DNA of 64,000 nucleotides from Parasponia andersonii (lineage: Eukaryota > Streptophyta > Magnoliopsida > Rosales > Cannabaceae): positions 24,872-88,871 of the forward strand of contig JXTB01000580.1 in the NCBI GenBank assembly GCA_002914805.1, written 5' to 3'. Numbering within the stretch: position 1 is the stretch's first letter; each line of letters opens with the position of its first letter. Shown in pieces: positions 10,984 through 20,876 of the stretch. Under the pieces are notes generated by a model. It saw only the letters and a program-made list of their open reading frames with translations. It searched no databases and was not told the DNA's origin. Both the position numbers and the translations under genes were made by a program.

Positions 10984-12150
10984 NAAGATTCATTGATAAT
11001 AATGACGAAGTTGTTCTGCATTTCAAGCATGCTCGATCTTTTGTCCACCGATGCGAGCTAGGTTATATGTCCCAGGTCAAATGACGTTATCAATAACATA
11101 AGGCCCTTCCCAAGAAGGCCCAAATACACCAGCACCATGTTCTTTATTATTAGGTAGAACTCGTCGAAGGACAAGATTACCAACTTCAAAATGTCTCCCT
11201 TTGACTTTGGAGTTATAATGTCGACCAGTACATTGTTGATATGATACAATTCGAAGTTGAGATTGTTCACGTCGTTCTTCTAAAAGATCGAGTTCAATTC
11301 TCAATAATACATCATTCTGATTTTCCTCATAAACAGATCGCCGTAGAGAGCCCGCACCAATTTCAACTGGGATCATCGCTTCATATCCATAAGCCAAAGA
11401 GAATGGACTCTCTCCAGTAGTGGTTCGTTGTGTGGTGTGATAAGCCCATAAAACTTCTAGAAGTACTTATGGCCAAGTTCCTTTATGCTCCTCCAACTTT
11501 GTCTTTATATTCTATTTGAGTATTTTGTTTATCGCTTCGACCTGCCCATTGGCTTGCAGATGAACAATAGCAGAGAAACTCTTCTTGATGCCCAAGTTGT
11601 TGCAGAAGTCACGGAACTCATCACAGTCTAATTGTTTTCCATTATTAGAAATTATGGTATGCGGTATACCATAATGGCAGATAATAAATTTGTAAAAAAA
11701 ATCTATCTTCTTCTTTACGGAAATGGTGCTCAAGGCCTCAGCTTCCGTCCATTTTGTAAAATAATCGACTGCGACTACCGCGTACTTCAAACCACCTCGC
11801 GCTAATGGCAGCATCCCGATAATATCAATTCCCCAAATAGTAAATGGCCATGGACTAGTCATTGTGGTTAAAGGAATATATGGTTTTCTAGGAATAGTCG
11901 CAAATCGTTGACATTTATCACACCTCCTAGCAAATTCCACTGTATCATTCTTTATAGTCGGCCAAAAATACCCTTGTCGAAGAATTTTGTTTGCAAGTGC
12001 CTGCCCTCCAGAATGATTTCCACATATTCATTCGTGAATTTCACTCATAATATAGCATGCTTTTTCATCATTGACACATAATAATAATGGCGAGCTAAAA
12101 CTCCTTCGATAAAGCTTTTCATCCTGGATGATATAGCGGGCTGCCTTCAT
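9922..12150 (-). pseudogene. Element 1 integrase region (present twice)
   Basis: The integrase segments read CDKCQRFATIPRKP (end of the zinc-binding region), WGIDIIG, FTKWTEAEAL and GIPHTIIS, with QANGQVEA later in the catalytic core. The C-terminal segment at 10242-9922 (and 11397-11077) has MAYGYEAMIPVEIG and VLRRVLPNNKEHGAGVFGPSWEGPYVI, typical of gypsy integrase ends. It appears twice because of the 1154-bp duplication. It is fossil coding sequence within element 1. Confidence 0.85.
10985..12138. repeat. 1154-bp duplicated block, copy 2 (integrase region)
   Basis: This is the second copy of the block at 9830-10983. Sequence to its right continues naturally into the RNase H region, and sequence to the left of copy 1 continues into the 3' end of the element. 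A single copy would therefore give an ordinary gypsy layout. Confidence 0.9.
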
Positions 12151-12156
12151 GTAGAG

Positions 12157-12618
12157 TCACTTTGTATCGTCTTTGTTCTTAGGAAGATCGCCATTTTGTA
12201 TATATCGCATTATGGGATCCATCCATGATGGTTTTTCATCAACTGGCATAGCTACTTGGGGTTCAACCTCGATGCTTAGCGATATAAGAAATTCAACAGG
12301 AACTACCTTCAGCAACTCTGCATCTTTCGTCGAAGCGAGCTTAACAAATGCATCCGCCCGGGCATTTTCAAGGCGAGGAAGAAGCTGATTGTTATAAGCA
12401 ACGAATGTTGAGAACAATTGCTGCACCTTCTACAAATAGGCCATCATTCTCTCTCCTCTCGCTTGATAGTCGCCTTTAACCTGACAAACGACCTGCTGGG
12501 AGTTGCTGTACACTTCAATTATCTCGACCTTCATTTCCTGTGCGAGCTTTAGCCCAGCTATCAGCGCTTCATACTCAGCCTCATTGTTCGACGCTGGGAA
12601 TTTGAGCAAAGTGCACAA
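12157..12618 (-). pseudogene. Element 1 second, archaeal-like RNase H
   Basis: Between the usual RNase H and integrase there is a further RNase H-like segment (12618-12430): [19 protein letters not shown], then [19 protein letters not shown] and a YL end, followed by the linker at 12426-12157. The NNxAEYxALIxGL pattern is that of the archaeal-type RNase H that Tat-lineage elements acquired in addition to their own. It is the main sequence evidence for placing the family in Tat. Fossil. Confidence 0.75.
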
Positions 12619-12701
12619 TGAATGTTGTGCCCTTCAGGACTGATTAAAACTAGGCCCGCACCTGCTCCATTTCCATTCGATGACCTATCAACATAAAGTT
12701 T

Positions 12702-13217
12702 CTACAACCTTGATGTATCTGAAGTGGGTTTTTCGAGTACTCCCGTGGGAAGATCGACATCATATATAAATTCTGCAATAAAATCTGTGAGGGCCTGACC
12801 CTTTATGGCAGTGCGAGGTTGAAAATTGATGTCAAATTGACTCAATTCAATAGCCCACTTAAGCAGCCGTCTTGATGCCTCAGGTTTCTGTAAGACCTGT
12901 TTCAATGGGAAATTCGTGAAAACCCTGATGGAGTGAGCATGGAAGTAAGGTCGAAGCTTTTTTGATGCGATGACAAGCACTCGCGCCAATTTCTCCATCT
13001 CTGGATATCTAGTTTCGGCATCAAGTAATCTTTTACTTACATAATAGACAGGTCGCTGAATAGTTCTCTCCTCGTAAATTAATGCAGCACTCGTCGCATA
13101 CTTGGAAACAGTGAGATATAAGCATAATTCTTCTCCTGGGTTTGGCTTCGACAAGAGTGGAGGAGAACCCAAGTGCTTTTTCAACCTTGGAACACCTGCT
13201 CGTATTCTTTCTTCCAC
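12702..13217 (-). pseudogene. Element 1 RNase H (native gypsy type)
   Basis: This 171-residue segment follows RT: LYLTVSKYATSAALIYE, PVYYVSKRLLDAETRYPEME, and RVFTNFPLKQVLQKPEASRRLLKWAIELSQFDINF. It is the usual gypsy connection and RNase H domain, ending ALTDFIAEF. Fossil coding sequence in element 1. Confidence 0.85.
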
Positions 13218-13450
13218 TCGAACCTCTTTGATCCTTTCAATACTTCAAAGAAAGGTTGGCATTTATCGGTTGATCTGGATACAAACCGACTCAGTGCAGC
13301 TACTCTTCCTGCTAGGCTCTGCACATCCTTGGGTTCACAAAGAGATTGCATATCAATCAACGCTTGTATCTTCTAAGGATTTGCTTTGATTCCTCACTGA
13401 TTGACCATAAAACCCAGAAATTTTCCAGATCCTACCCTGAACGCACACTT

Positions 13451-13993
13451 CTAGGGATTCAGCTTCATTTGGTATTTCCGGAGAATTTTGAACATCTCAT
13501 TAGGGTGCTTGATGTGATCTTCGGCCTTCTCTGACTTCACCAGCATGTCGTCGACGTATACCTCCATTGTCTTGCCAATTTGTTTTGTAAACATCATATT
13601 AACAAGACGCTGGTAGGTCGCTCCTGCGTTGATAAGTCCGAAGGGCATCTTTTTATAACAGTATAATCCTCGATCAGTGATGAACGAAGTATGTTCCTCA
13701 TCTAGCTCGTACATGGGGACTTGATTATATCCAGAATACGCGTCCATGAAACTTAAAAGTTCATGCCCCGATGTCGCATCTACGAGCTGGTCGATTCTCA
13801 GAAGTGGGAAGCTGTCCTTCGGGCATACTTGATTAAGATCGGTGAAATCGATGCACGTTCTCCACTTCCCATTGGGTTTCTTCACCAAAACCGGGTTTGC
13901 AAGCCAGTCGGGATTAAAAGACTCTCTTATGAACCCAATTTCGAGCAGCTTCTCCACCTCTTCTTTTAACGCGATGTAGCGTTCTGGATTCAT
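13451..13993 (-). pseudogene. Element 1 reverse transcriptase
   Basis: The segment has VLVKKPNGKWRTCIDFTDLN, PKDSFPLLRIDQLVD, FMDAYSGYNQVPM and MPFGLINAGATYQRLVN, and the active-site box VYVDDMLVKS. It is a clear Ty3/gypsy RT, with YVDD, in the expected position after protease. Fossil coding sequence in element 1. Confidence 0.92.
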
Positions 13994-14274
13994 AGCTCTT
14001 CTTTTCTACCGTACAGGCTTCTTTGTCGGATATATGTTAAGACGGTGGGATATGACCCTTGAATCAATCCCTACCATGTCTGAATGTCACCATGCGAAGA
14101 CATCCAAGTTAGACTTCAGAAAAGCGACCAATGAAGCTCACACAGGTCCTTGAACCTCCGTTCTAATCTTTAAAGTCTTGGAAGACATGTCGAATGATAA
14201 GTCTTCCAGATCTTCAATGGGTCAAGTTCTGACCTCTTCGTCTATTTCTCGAGGATCGAAGTCTTCGCTGGACG

Positions 14275-14550
14275 TTTCGATTGACGCTTTCACTGACGGT
14301 TCGACTGACACTTTATCTGACGACTCGACTGACGCTTTGTCTGACGACTCGATTGACGCTTTGTCTGATGACTCGACTGGCGCTTTGTCTGACGACTCGA
14401 CTGGAGCTTTGACTGACGCTTTGCCTGCTGCCTCGACTGACGCTTTGCTCGCTTCCTCGACTGATGCTTTGCCCACTGCCTCGACTGACACTTTGCTCAC
14501 TGCCTCGACTAACGCTTTGCCTGCTGCCTCGACTGACGCTTCCTCTGGCA
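14275..14550 (-). repeat. 24-bp minisatellite encoding octapeptide repeats
   Basis: About eleven tandem units of 24 bp run through this stretch (plus-strand core gacgctttgtctgac). Read on the minus strand they give octapeptides such as ASVEAAGK and APVESSDK between the protease and RT parts of element 1. Element 2 has a shorter, more degenerate array at about 27350-27545. Because the unit length is a multiple of three, copy-number change keeps the frame. The role is unknown; it could be a flexible linker. Confidence 0.85.
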
Positions 14551-14852
14551 GGTGGACCATTATTGTGCGGGACATCGCATCCTTTGCTGCGAGTTTCAGC
14601 GAGTTGTTATAACAAGTCCTCGCATCATATTGTTTTCCTCGCACCTCGCCTATCCCGTGTTGGGTCGGGAACTTCATAGTGAGATGGTAGATCAAGGTGA
14701 CGGCTCGAAGTTCCCTCAGTGTCGATCTTCTCAGCACAGCATTGAAAGCAGAGGGGCAATCTACCACCAAAAACTGTGTCATTATCGTTGAAACCCTAGG
14801 ATAGGTTCCAATGCTGACCATCAATTCAATCATACCCATAGGTATCAGGCTG

Positions 14853-15071
14853 TCACCAGTGAAACCATAGTGGAGTGACGGTAGGCTTCAAGTCACTCTC
14901 ATTCAACCCCATCTTCTTAAAGGCATCGACGTACAGGATGTCCACAGCACTCCCGTTATCAACCAATACTCGCCAGAACTGTGTGCTTCCATAGTTAATT
15001 TTTATGACCAATGTGTCATTATGCGGATAATGGACTTCCCTTACGTCCTGTTCTGTGAAGGTAATGTCCAT
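14853..15071 (-). pseudogene. Element 1 protease (retropepsin) region
   Basis: The segment contains WRVLVDNGSAVDILYVDAF, the D-[NST]-G-S signature of a retropepsin-type aspartic protease, preceded by LVIKINYGSTQ. It lies between gag and RT, as expected. The flap and C-terminal parts continue into 14839-14222. Fossil coding sequence. Confidence 0.85.
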
Positions 15072-15129
15072 GTCCGGTACTCGTTGAAGCTTGCGTGGTC
15101 GCTGCTCAAGATGTATGACGTTAGTTAAT

Positions 15130-17021
15130 GGCTATTGTCGAGCTTCTCGTGCAAACCTGTCTTGAGCCCTTTTCGAATCTTCACCAACATGCGGTCCTCC
15201 GAAGATAGTTTGGACTTCGCACTGAATTTCTGGAGGTCGCTGTTGGTTCTCTTCTCGCCTTTCGTCGTTCTGCCTGGTGTACTGCCACAGTCTCCCCTCT
15301 TTAATCAGCCTTTCAATTTCATCCTTCAGGGCAAAGCAATCATTGGTATCATGCCCAATATCATTGTGATACTGGCAGAACTTATTGGGGACGCTCTTCG
15401 CCCTTTCCCGCTTCATCGGTTCCGGTTGACGGTATCGCTCCTTTTGGTTTGTGACAGTATAGATATGATCTATGGGCGCGTTTAACTCAGTGTGATTATT
15501 GAACCACATGGGAGCTCTTGAAATCTCCTATTTTTTGGGTCTAGGCTAATTCTCCGTCGGCTGTTCATTATTCCTTTTGTTTTTCTTATTACCGTTATTA
15601 TTGGTAATGACCGTGTCTTTAGTCGTATCTTTCCTTCCTTCTCTCTTCGTCTTTTGAAGATTCTCACGCGAAGTTTCTACTCTCAGATGCCGACCAATCC
15701 TTCGGTAAAAGTCTTCTAGAGTTCTACATTCTCGCTCAAGTAATTCCTCCCAGAGTTTAGTTTCTGGTCGTACCCCGGCCATCATAAGAGTTGGAACTCC
15801 TCCCTCAAGTGGGTTATTGACCTTTGCCAATTCTGAGGTGAATCGATTGAGATAAGATCGTAGAGTCTCCTCTGGACCTTCCCAGATTGCAGACAAGCTA
15901 ACAAGTGGAACAGTAAAATTCTTGGCAGCTTGAAACTATCTCAAGGATGCCGTCTAAAGTTGTTACCAAGACGAGATCGAGCTGGATTTGATTCCTCGAA
16001 ACCACTTCTTTGCTGCTCCCGAGAGAGTTACAGCAAAATATCTACAACGTGCATGATCATTGACACGATGAAGTTCCATCAAGTCACTGAAGTGATCCAT
16101 ATGATCCTGTGGATCAGTTTTCCCATCAAAAGTGTTAATGGTGGGAAGTCCAAATCCAATAGGTTGGGCTGCAGCTCGAACTTCTTTGCTGAATGGCAAT
16201 TGACGATACCCATCAGCTAGCTCATCATCCCAACCAGCAAGTGTGTCTAATACGATCCTTAAATTGTGAACATCGACGTTTAGAGGGAAAGCATTATCTC
16301 TTACTGGCGGCAAGGGCGGCCTTTGATCGTTATCTTGATACATGGCGGGTTGGTCAGGTAGAGTCTTCTGCGATCTCTGAGAGAAATCCAGCGAAATAGT
16401 GCGACGAGACCGGCTTTGTTCATTATGATGCGATATGGATCGATCATGGCTATGTCGTCACTCCAAGTATTGTCTTAGGTCTGCAGAATCTTGTCTCGAC
16501 TCTCTGCTGATCCTTTCGAAGACGCTTCTCGATAGTCTTTTTCGTTCGCTGCTCAAGCGATCTTGACTATTAGTGGATTTACGAGAAGATTGTCCACAAT
16601 CACGGTTAGTACTTGAACTCTCCGTACCAGATTCTGGAGGCAAGTTTGTGACCTTGCCTTTTCCTTTGGAGATGCGATCTTCATGACGCTCTTGCTGGGT
16701 TCTTGGCTGGTCACGTCTTCTTGTCTCTAGGATCTGTATTCCTTTCTCAGGTAGTTGAGTAGGACGTTCTTTGGGACGTTCGTGCAGTGGTGGGCTCACC
16801 ATCTGCCCTTCAGCAAGTCGTCGTAGGGTGTTATTGATCTGGTTAGTGACTTGCTGAAGATTCACCAGTGTCTCCTCCATGCGATCCTGTCTCTAGGAAA
16901 GGTTTTCTGTTGTAGTCATAGTAGGCTGATCCTGAGCAGGGTATGCCTGTGTAGCAGCAGTGTTTTAGGGTTGGTTTTGGCTAGTTCTAGTGACTCTGGT
17001 AGTGTTTCTGGTGTTTGCCAT
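15130..17021 (-). pseudogene. Element 1 gag region
   Basis: It begins near 17021 with MANTRNTTRVT, 63 bp from the 5' LTR. A basic, Arg/Ser/Gln-rich region follows (16880-16458), then the gag core (16343-15963: FDGKTDPQDHMDHFSDLME, CRYFAVTLSGAAKKWFRG), a further gag segment (15896-15546, LRSYLNRFTSELAKV) and a knuckle-like CQYHNDIGHDTNDCFAL segment (15509-15132). The order matches Retrotrans_gag proteins of plant gypsy elements. It is a fossil, broken in several places. Confidence 0.88.
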
Positions 17022-17083
17022 TATTAAAAAAGTGAAATTTGACAAACTGTTTTAGCCGGAATAGCCCCCCTTCTAGCGCCAAT

Positions 17084-17789
17084 TGTTGATGGAGGTTTTG
17101 TCAATAATAAATTTAGAGAAAATTAAGAGATGTGACTTGTGTAAATTGGGTTATTAATCAAAGCAAATAAAGAGACAAAGGATTTTATAGTGGTTCAGCT
17201 CCGAAAAAGATGAGCTTACGTCTACTGTTTTTTACTATTTTCTGGAGAATTACAAGCACTCAAAGTTACAATGTCTTGTCCGCAAAGAAGAAGAAAGAAG
17301 TCTTTAGAATAATCTATCTCTCTATGTTCTCCAAAATTCAAAAAGGTCCCAGAATAGTCCGAAGAATCCGAAAAGTCAGAATTCAGAAATCAGAATTCAG
17401 AAATCAGAATTCCTCACCGAAACATTGAGCTCCCTTTATATAGATGAGGGTAATGCAATCTTCCTAATTGTAAAAATGGGTAACTATACAATCGGATAAT
17501 ACAATTTGAGTAAGAACATAATTGGGTAACCACTTAAATTAGTTAACTGGTCGATCATGAAAGAGAGACTTTTATTTCCCTTTCCTTTTAGGTTACCCGT
17601 TTGACGAAGCAGAGACTAGTTTCCTTTTTTTTCGGGTCGCACATAACTTATTCGGAGGAGGTCGTACATAACTTATGCGGTGGAGGTCGCACATAACTTA
17701 TGCGGTGGAGGTCGCATGCAACCCTTTCGGATGAGGTCGCACTTAATCTTACTCATGCGACCTGACATAGGATTTTAGACCGCACAACA
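17084..17789 (-). repeat. Element 1 right LTR (5' LTR, 706 bp)
   Basis: It starts TGTTGATGGAGG on the plus strand and ends CCGCACAACA, with the target duplication CTTGC immediately after. It holds about three full 25-bp U3 units (17632-17722), against about one in the partner LTR. The plus-strand TATA complement (ctttatatagatga) is near 17433. Confidence 0.92.
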
Positions 17790-18421
17790 CTTGCCAACAA
17801 CAATTGAAATTTGCCAAACAACCAATGGATCATACTCAGCTGATTAACCATTGAAATTAATTCAAAATAATCGTTAATAGAAAGAACATGACCTACTGAC
17901 CCCCATTGATCACCAAGAGACTTTATCTTTAATGCATCAGTTAGTAACAGATATTGACGGCTTCTTAGTGTTTTGTAATTGAGTCTTAAATTGATCAATC
18001 TTAGCTTTAGTCTGAGCAGCAAAGTATGTATTAAGAACTTGCTAAACCTAAAAAATGTCTCACATCCAACCAAACTAGTCAAGATCGATTGGGACATATA
18101 GGAAAGTAGCCACGAAACAAGAAACTAATCTTGTTGCTCCCAGTTTAGATAATCCTGATTCATCTTCCCCTAAGCTTGATCAGTTTCATTAAAGAACACT
18201 AATGGCAGATCCTGAAAAGGAAAATTTTTGGAGCCAGTAACCTCGAACAGCTGCATTTATTTGTTTGCGACATAACGAGTCATTAGAATTACCAATCTTC
18301 ACATATAACGAATGTGTAAAGAGCACTAGAACGAATTAAGCTATTGAAGATGATGAAGATCCAAGTGCCATGAATGACCATGAAGAAATTTTGAGAGAAA
18401 GAAAAAGAGGCTCTGATACCA
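17790..18421 (-). pseudogene. copia A gag 5' part and primer-binding site
   Basis: This is the continuation of copia A to the right of the gypsy insertion. It holds the start of the copia gag region and, at 18409-18421, the complement of TGGTATCAGAGCC, the usual copia primer-binding site for initiator tRNA-Met, directly beside the LTR. Confidence 0.75.
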
Positions 18422-18597
18422 TGTAATGAAAAAAGATTTTGTATTGAAGAAAATGTATCTTGATTAAGTCACTAAGTTGTACATTTGGTCTTGAAATATA
18501 TAGCGTAAGCATAACAGAAAACTAAGCTAACAATAGACTTTATACACGTGGCTAAATAACCTAACTAATATATTAACAAAAAAACTACTACTTAACA
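18422..18597 (-). repeat. copia A 5' LTR (about 176 bp)
   Basis: On the plus strand it starts TGTAATGAAA beside the PBS and ends ACTTAACA, giving TG...CA ends. It is short, as copia LTRs can be. The outer end is assigned from the TG/CA rule only, since the partner LTR is not visible. Confidence 0.6.
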
Positions 18598-18990
18598 AAT
18601 ACTCCTCCACCCCGCCATCTTGTTCATTCATGAATGACCAACTGATGCCTTGCTTTCCTCATCAACCTCATTTTACTTCAACTCGTCGAGTGCCATTGAG
18701 ATAATGATAGATGTATTGGATTTGGGATTAGAGAAAATTGTTTAATATAAGCTTTTTGGATCAAAACTATTTGTTTTGGGATTAGGAAAAAGAAATTGAT
18801 CAAATATGAGCTCGTTTGTGGTAATTAATTAGATCTAAGCTCTTTTGATTATTTGGTTGTTTTGTACTCGTTTGACAATTTTGTTTTTTTAGTATACAAG
18901 GGAGTGGGTAAGGAATGGGAGAGGAGCAATTAGAGAAAGATTTGTTTTAATATAAATATTTTAAATTAATAATTTATCCTCTAAATAAAT
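18598..18990. other. Non-coding, AT-rich
   Basis: I see no gene or repeat of note. The stretch lies between the copia A LTR and the SINE target duplication. Confidence 0.6.
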
Positions 18991-19008
18991 TAACATACTA
19001 AATATAAT

Positions 19009-19168
19009 TTTTTTAAATAAAGTGGGACTTAACTAATGACCACCACTTATTACAAATTTAAAAAAAAATAACACACACATTCTACACACATTCTACAAAG
19101 TTTGAATTCCTGACCCCCCAAAATCACACACATCCCTCAAATCTTGGACCAACTGAGCTAGTCTCGGC
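19009..19168 (-). mobile_element. tRNA-derived SINE with 18-bp target duplication
   Basis: Read on the minus strand, the element starts GCCGAGACTAGCTCAGTTGG, which holds an A-box-like TAGCTCAGTTGG. A degenerate B box (GGAATTCAAAC) follows about 50 bp from it, then a G/T-rich body and an A-rich 3' end (TTTATTTAAAAAA). It is flanked by a perfect 18-bp direct repeat TAACATACTAAATATAAT at 18991-19008 and 19169-19186. The pol III-type boxes, about 160 bp length, A tail and long target duplication together indicate a SINE copied by a LINE-type reverse transcriptase. It is not a functional tRNA: there is no cloverleaf with matching stems. Confidence 0.85.
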
Positions 19169-19186
19169 TAACATACTAAATATAAT

Positions 19187-20068
19187 AAAGCAGCTGCCAT
19201 ATATCATCATTGCGTCAAAATTATGAACGATAGATAATTGATGGACGAAATTAATAATCTTATAATACAAGGACAAAATTAGTTCGAATAGGAAAACTCA
19301 ACAATGCTAATAATTCAAAGAAAAAAAATTACAATTTATCTTTTATTTTAATTCCTTTCCTTATTAATTTTAATTAAGTAAACATGTACTCATTATGATT
19401 CTACTTCTCCTCTATTTTATTTTCGTTTATTTCTTCCTCTTTTATTCCGATTCTGATTCATATTACGGGAAAATAAACGTGCCATAAGTGTCAGATCACT
19501 TAAATGTATACGACGCTACACGTGTCATGAATTTTGAGACATATAGACCAGATTTAGAGTCTACAGTTTAATACAAATAAATAGCTGCTTCTACTCCATA
19601 TTTTGTCTCTTTCTCTTTTCTTTTTTTTTTTTCCCTTTTCTGGTTTGCCTCTTTCTCATTTTTTTGTTTTTTAATTTTTTGCTTGAATGTCACTTTCTCA
19701 TTTGAACGTTCCTCTATGCACTGAATCGAGTCTTAATAGAGCGAGCCGTCGTAAATGATCATAAGTAGCCAATAGTTTGGCGGAGGCGTACGTTATATTA
19801 ATATTTGGCATTGAGAAGAAAGATAGGTACACTTTCTTCCAAAAGCCTTATAACATTGGATTTGTTGCGATATATGTTGTTGGACCAATGTATAATTGAC
19901 TAACTAGTGGCCTAGTAATATCCATACATGCAATATTGAAAACTCGAAAAATTATTTGTACTATTCCACGCATGCACCTTTGTTTTCAATCTTGTTATAA
20001 AAATCTGGATTATGTAACCTGAAACCATTTAATATATGCAAATACATATTTACAAATTTGTACAGAAT
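19187..20068. other. Non-coding, AT-rich
   Basis: No reading frame of interest is visible. A T-rich stretch lies near 19620-19680. Nothing else could be supported. Confidence 0.6.
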
Positions 20069-20077
20069 TAATATAAA

Positions 20078-20867
20078 GGCTTTTTATTACCAAAATCTCC
20101 TAAACTCGGAATAATTCAGTAAAATTAATCATAAACTCAATTTTTTAGAGCAAAACTCCTTGAACTCAGAACAATTTAGTAAAATTAACTTTGAACTCAA
20201 TACCCCTTGAAGTTCTTTAATATTAGAGAAAAAAACTTCTGAAGTCTCCTAATATTAGTTTTGTTAAAAAAAAAATGTTTATATTAGTTTTTTTTTATTG
20301 TTATGTCATTATTCTCTTATTTGTGGCTTTAGATCCTCACTATTATATTTTGTTTCATGTTAATTCCTTTTAATCTTTTCTATTTAAAATTATTGTCAAT
20401 TTACACTTGCTCAAAAGGTGCTCATCTCAATAGGGATAAAATTAGAAATAAAAGAAAATTAAAAGGGATTAACGTGCTACATTGTGGGTTATGACTAATT
20501 GACAACGATTTTGGGTAGAAAAAATTTAAAGGGATTAACGTGAAATAAAAATAAAATAATGAGGACCTAAAAGACACAAATAAGATAATAAGGACTTAAT
20601 AGTAAAAAAAAACTAGCATAAACATTTTTTTTTTCTAGCAACACTAATATTAGAGAATTTCAGGGGGTTTTGCTTTAATATTAGGAGAGTTCAAGGGTTT
20701 GGCTCTAAAAAATTGAGTTCAAATTCAAGAGTTTTACTCTAAAAAATTGAATTCAATATTAATTTTACGAAATTGTTCAGAATTTAGAGAATTTTGCTCT
20801 AAAAAACTGAGTTTGTGATTAATTTTACTAAAATTATGAATCCAAGGAATTTTGGTAATAAAAAGCC
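20078..20867. mobile_element. 790-bp palindromic MITE, Mutator-like
   Basis: The left arm starts GGCTTTTTATTACC and the right arm ends with its reverse complement, GGTAATAAAAAGCC. The two arms stay complementary, with mismatches, almost to the middle; the loop is about 20405-20500. A 9-bp flanking repeat, TAATATAAA (20069-20077) and TAACATAAA (20868-20876), matches at 8 of 9 positions, the target-duplication length of Mutator-like elements. There is no coding capacity. A transcript across it would fold into one very long hairpin. Confidence 0.85.
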
Positions 20868-20876
20868 TAACATAAA

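Larger units (their letters stand above)
5351..17789 (-). mobile_element. Full-length Ty3/gypsy element, Tat lineage (element 1)
   Basis: A 12.4-kb LTR retrotransposon in minus orientation with both LTRs (17084-17789 as 5' LTR, 5351-6038 as 3' LTR), a PBS region next to the right LTR (TTGGCGCTAGAAGGGG on the minus strand) and a polypurine tract next to the left LTR. A perfect 5-bp target duplication CTTGC lies at 5346-5350 and 17790-17794. Order on the minus strand: gag, protease, RT, RNase H, archaeal-like RNase H, integrase, and then a unit on the opposite strand. The dual RNase H and the extra antisense ORF are traits of the Tat lineage. About 1.15 kb of its length is a duplication beside a single N and may not be real. 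All parts are present but the reading frames are broken in roughly ten or more places, so it is a fossil. LTR divergence looks like a few percent by eye, suggesting an insertion on the order of one to a few million years ago. Confidence 0.93.
1752..18597 (-). mobile_element. Old Ty1/copia retrotransposon (copia A), interrupted
   Basis: This is a decayed copia element in minus orientation. Reading from the right it has a 5' LTR (18422-18597), a primer-binding site complementary to initiator tRNA-Met (TGGTATCAGAGCC on the minus strand, 18421-18409), gag with a CCHC knuckle (minus strand around 4220-4130, CQLCSKFGHIAMRYC), a GAG-pre-integrase segment (3618-3352, HSRLRHPS) and integrase (HSDIWGPF near 3300). 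Reverse transcriptase follows (about 2400-1880), with KALYGLEQAP and a YVEDIIITG active-site region. The 3' end is missing or displaced by the gypsy element ending at 1751. The 12.4-kb gypsy element at 5351-17789 is inserted in its gag region. It is a fossil with many breaks and is clearly older than its guest. Confidence 0.85.

Noticed and set aside
14178-14612. Plus-strand frame of 144 codons with Ser/Thr/Asp repeats
   Set aside because: It is the reverse reading of the 24-bp minisatellite in element 1; the minus frame fits the pol context.
19096-19168. A tRNA gene
   Set aside because: Only box A and a weak box B are present, and the 18-bp flanking duplication and A tail fit a SINE.
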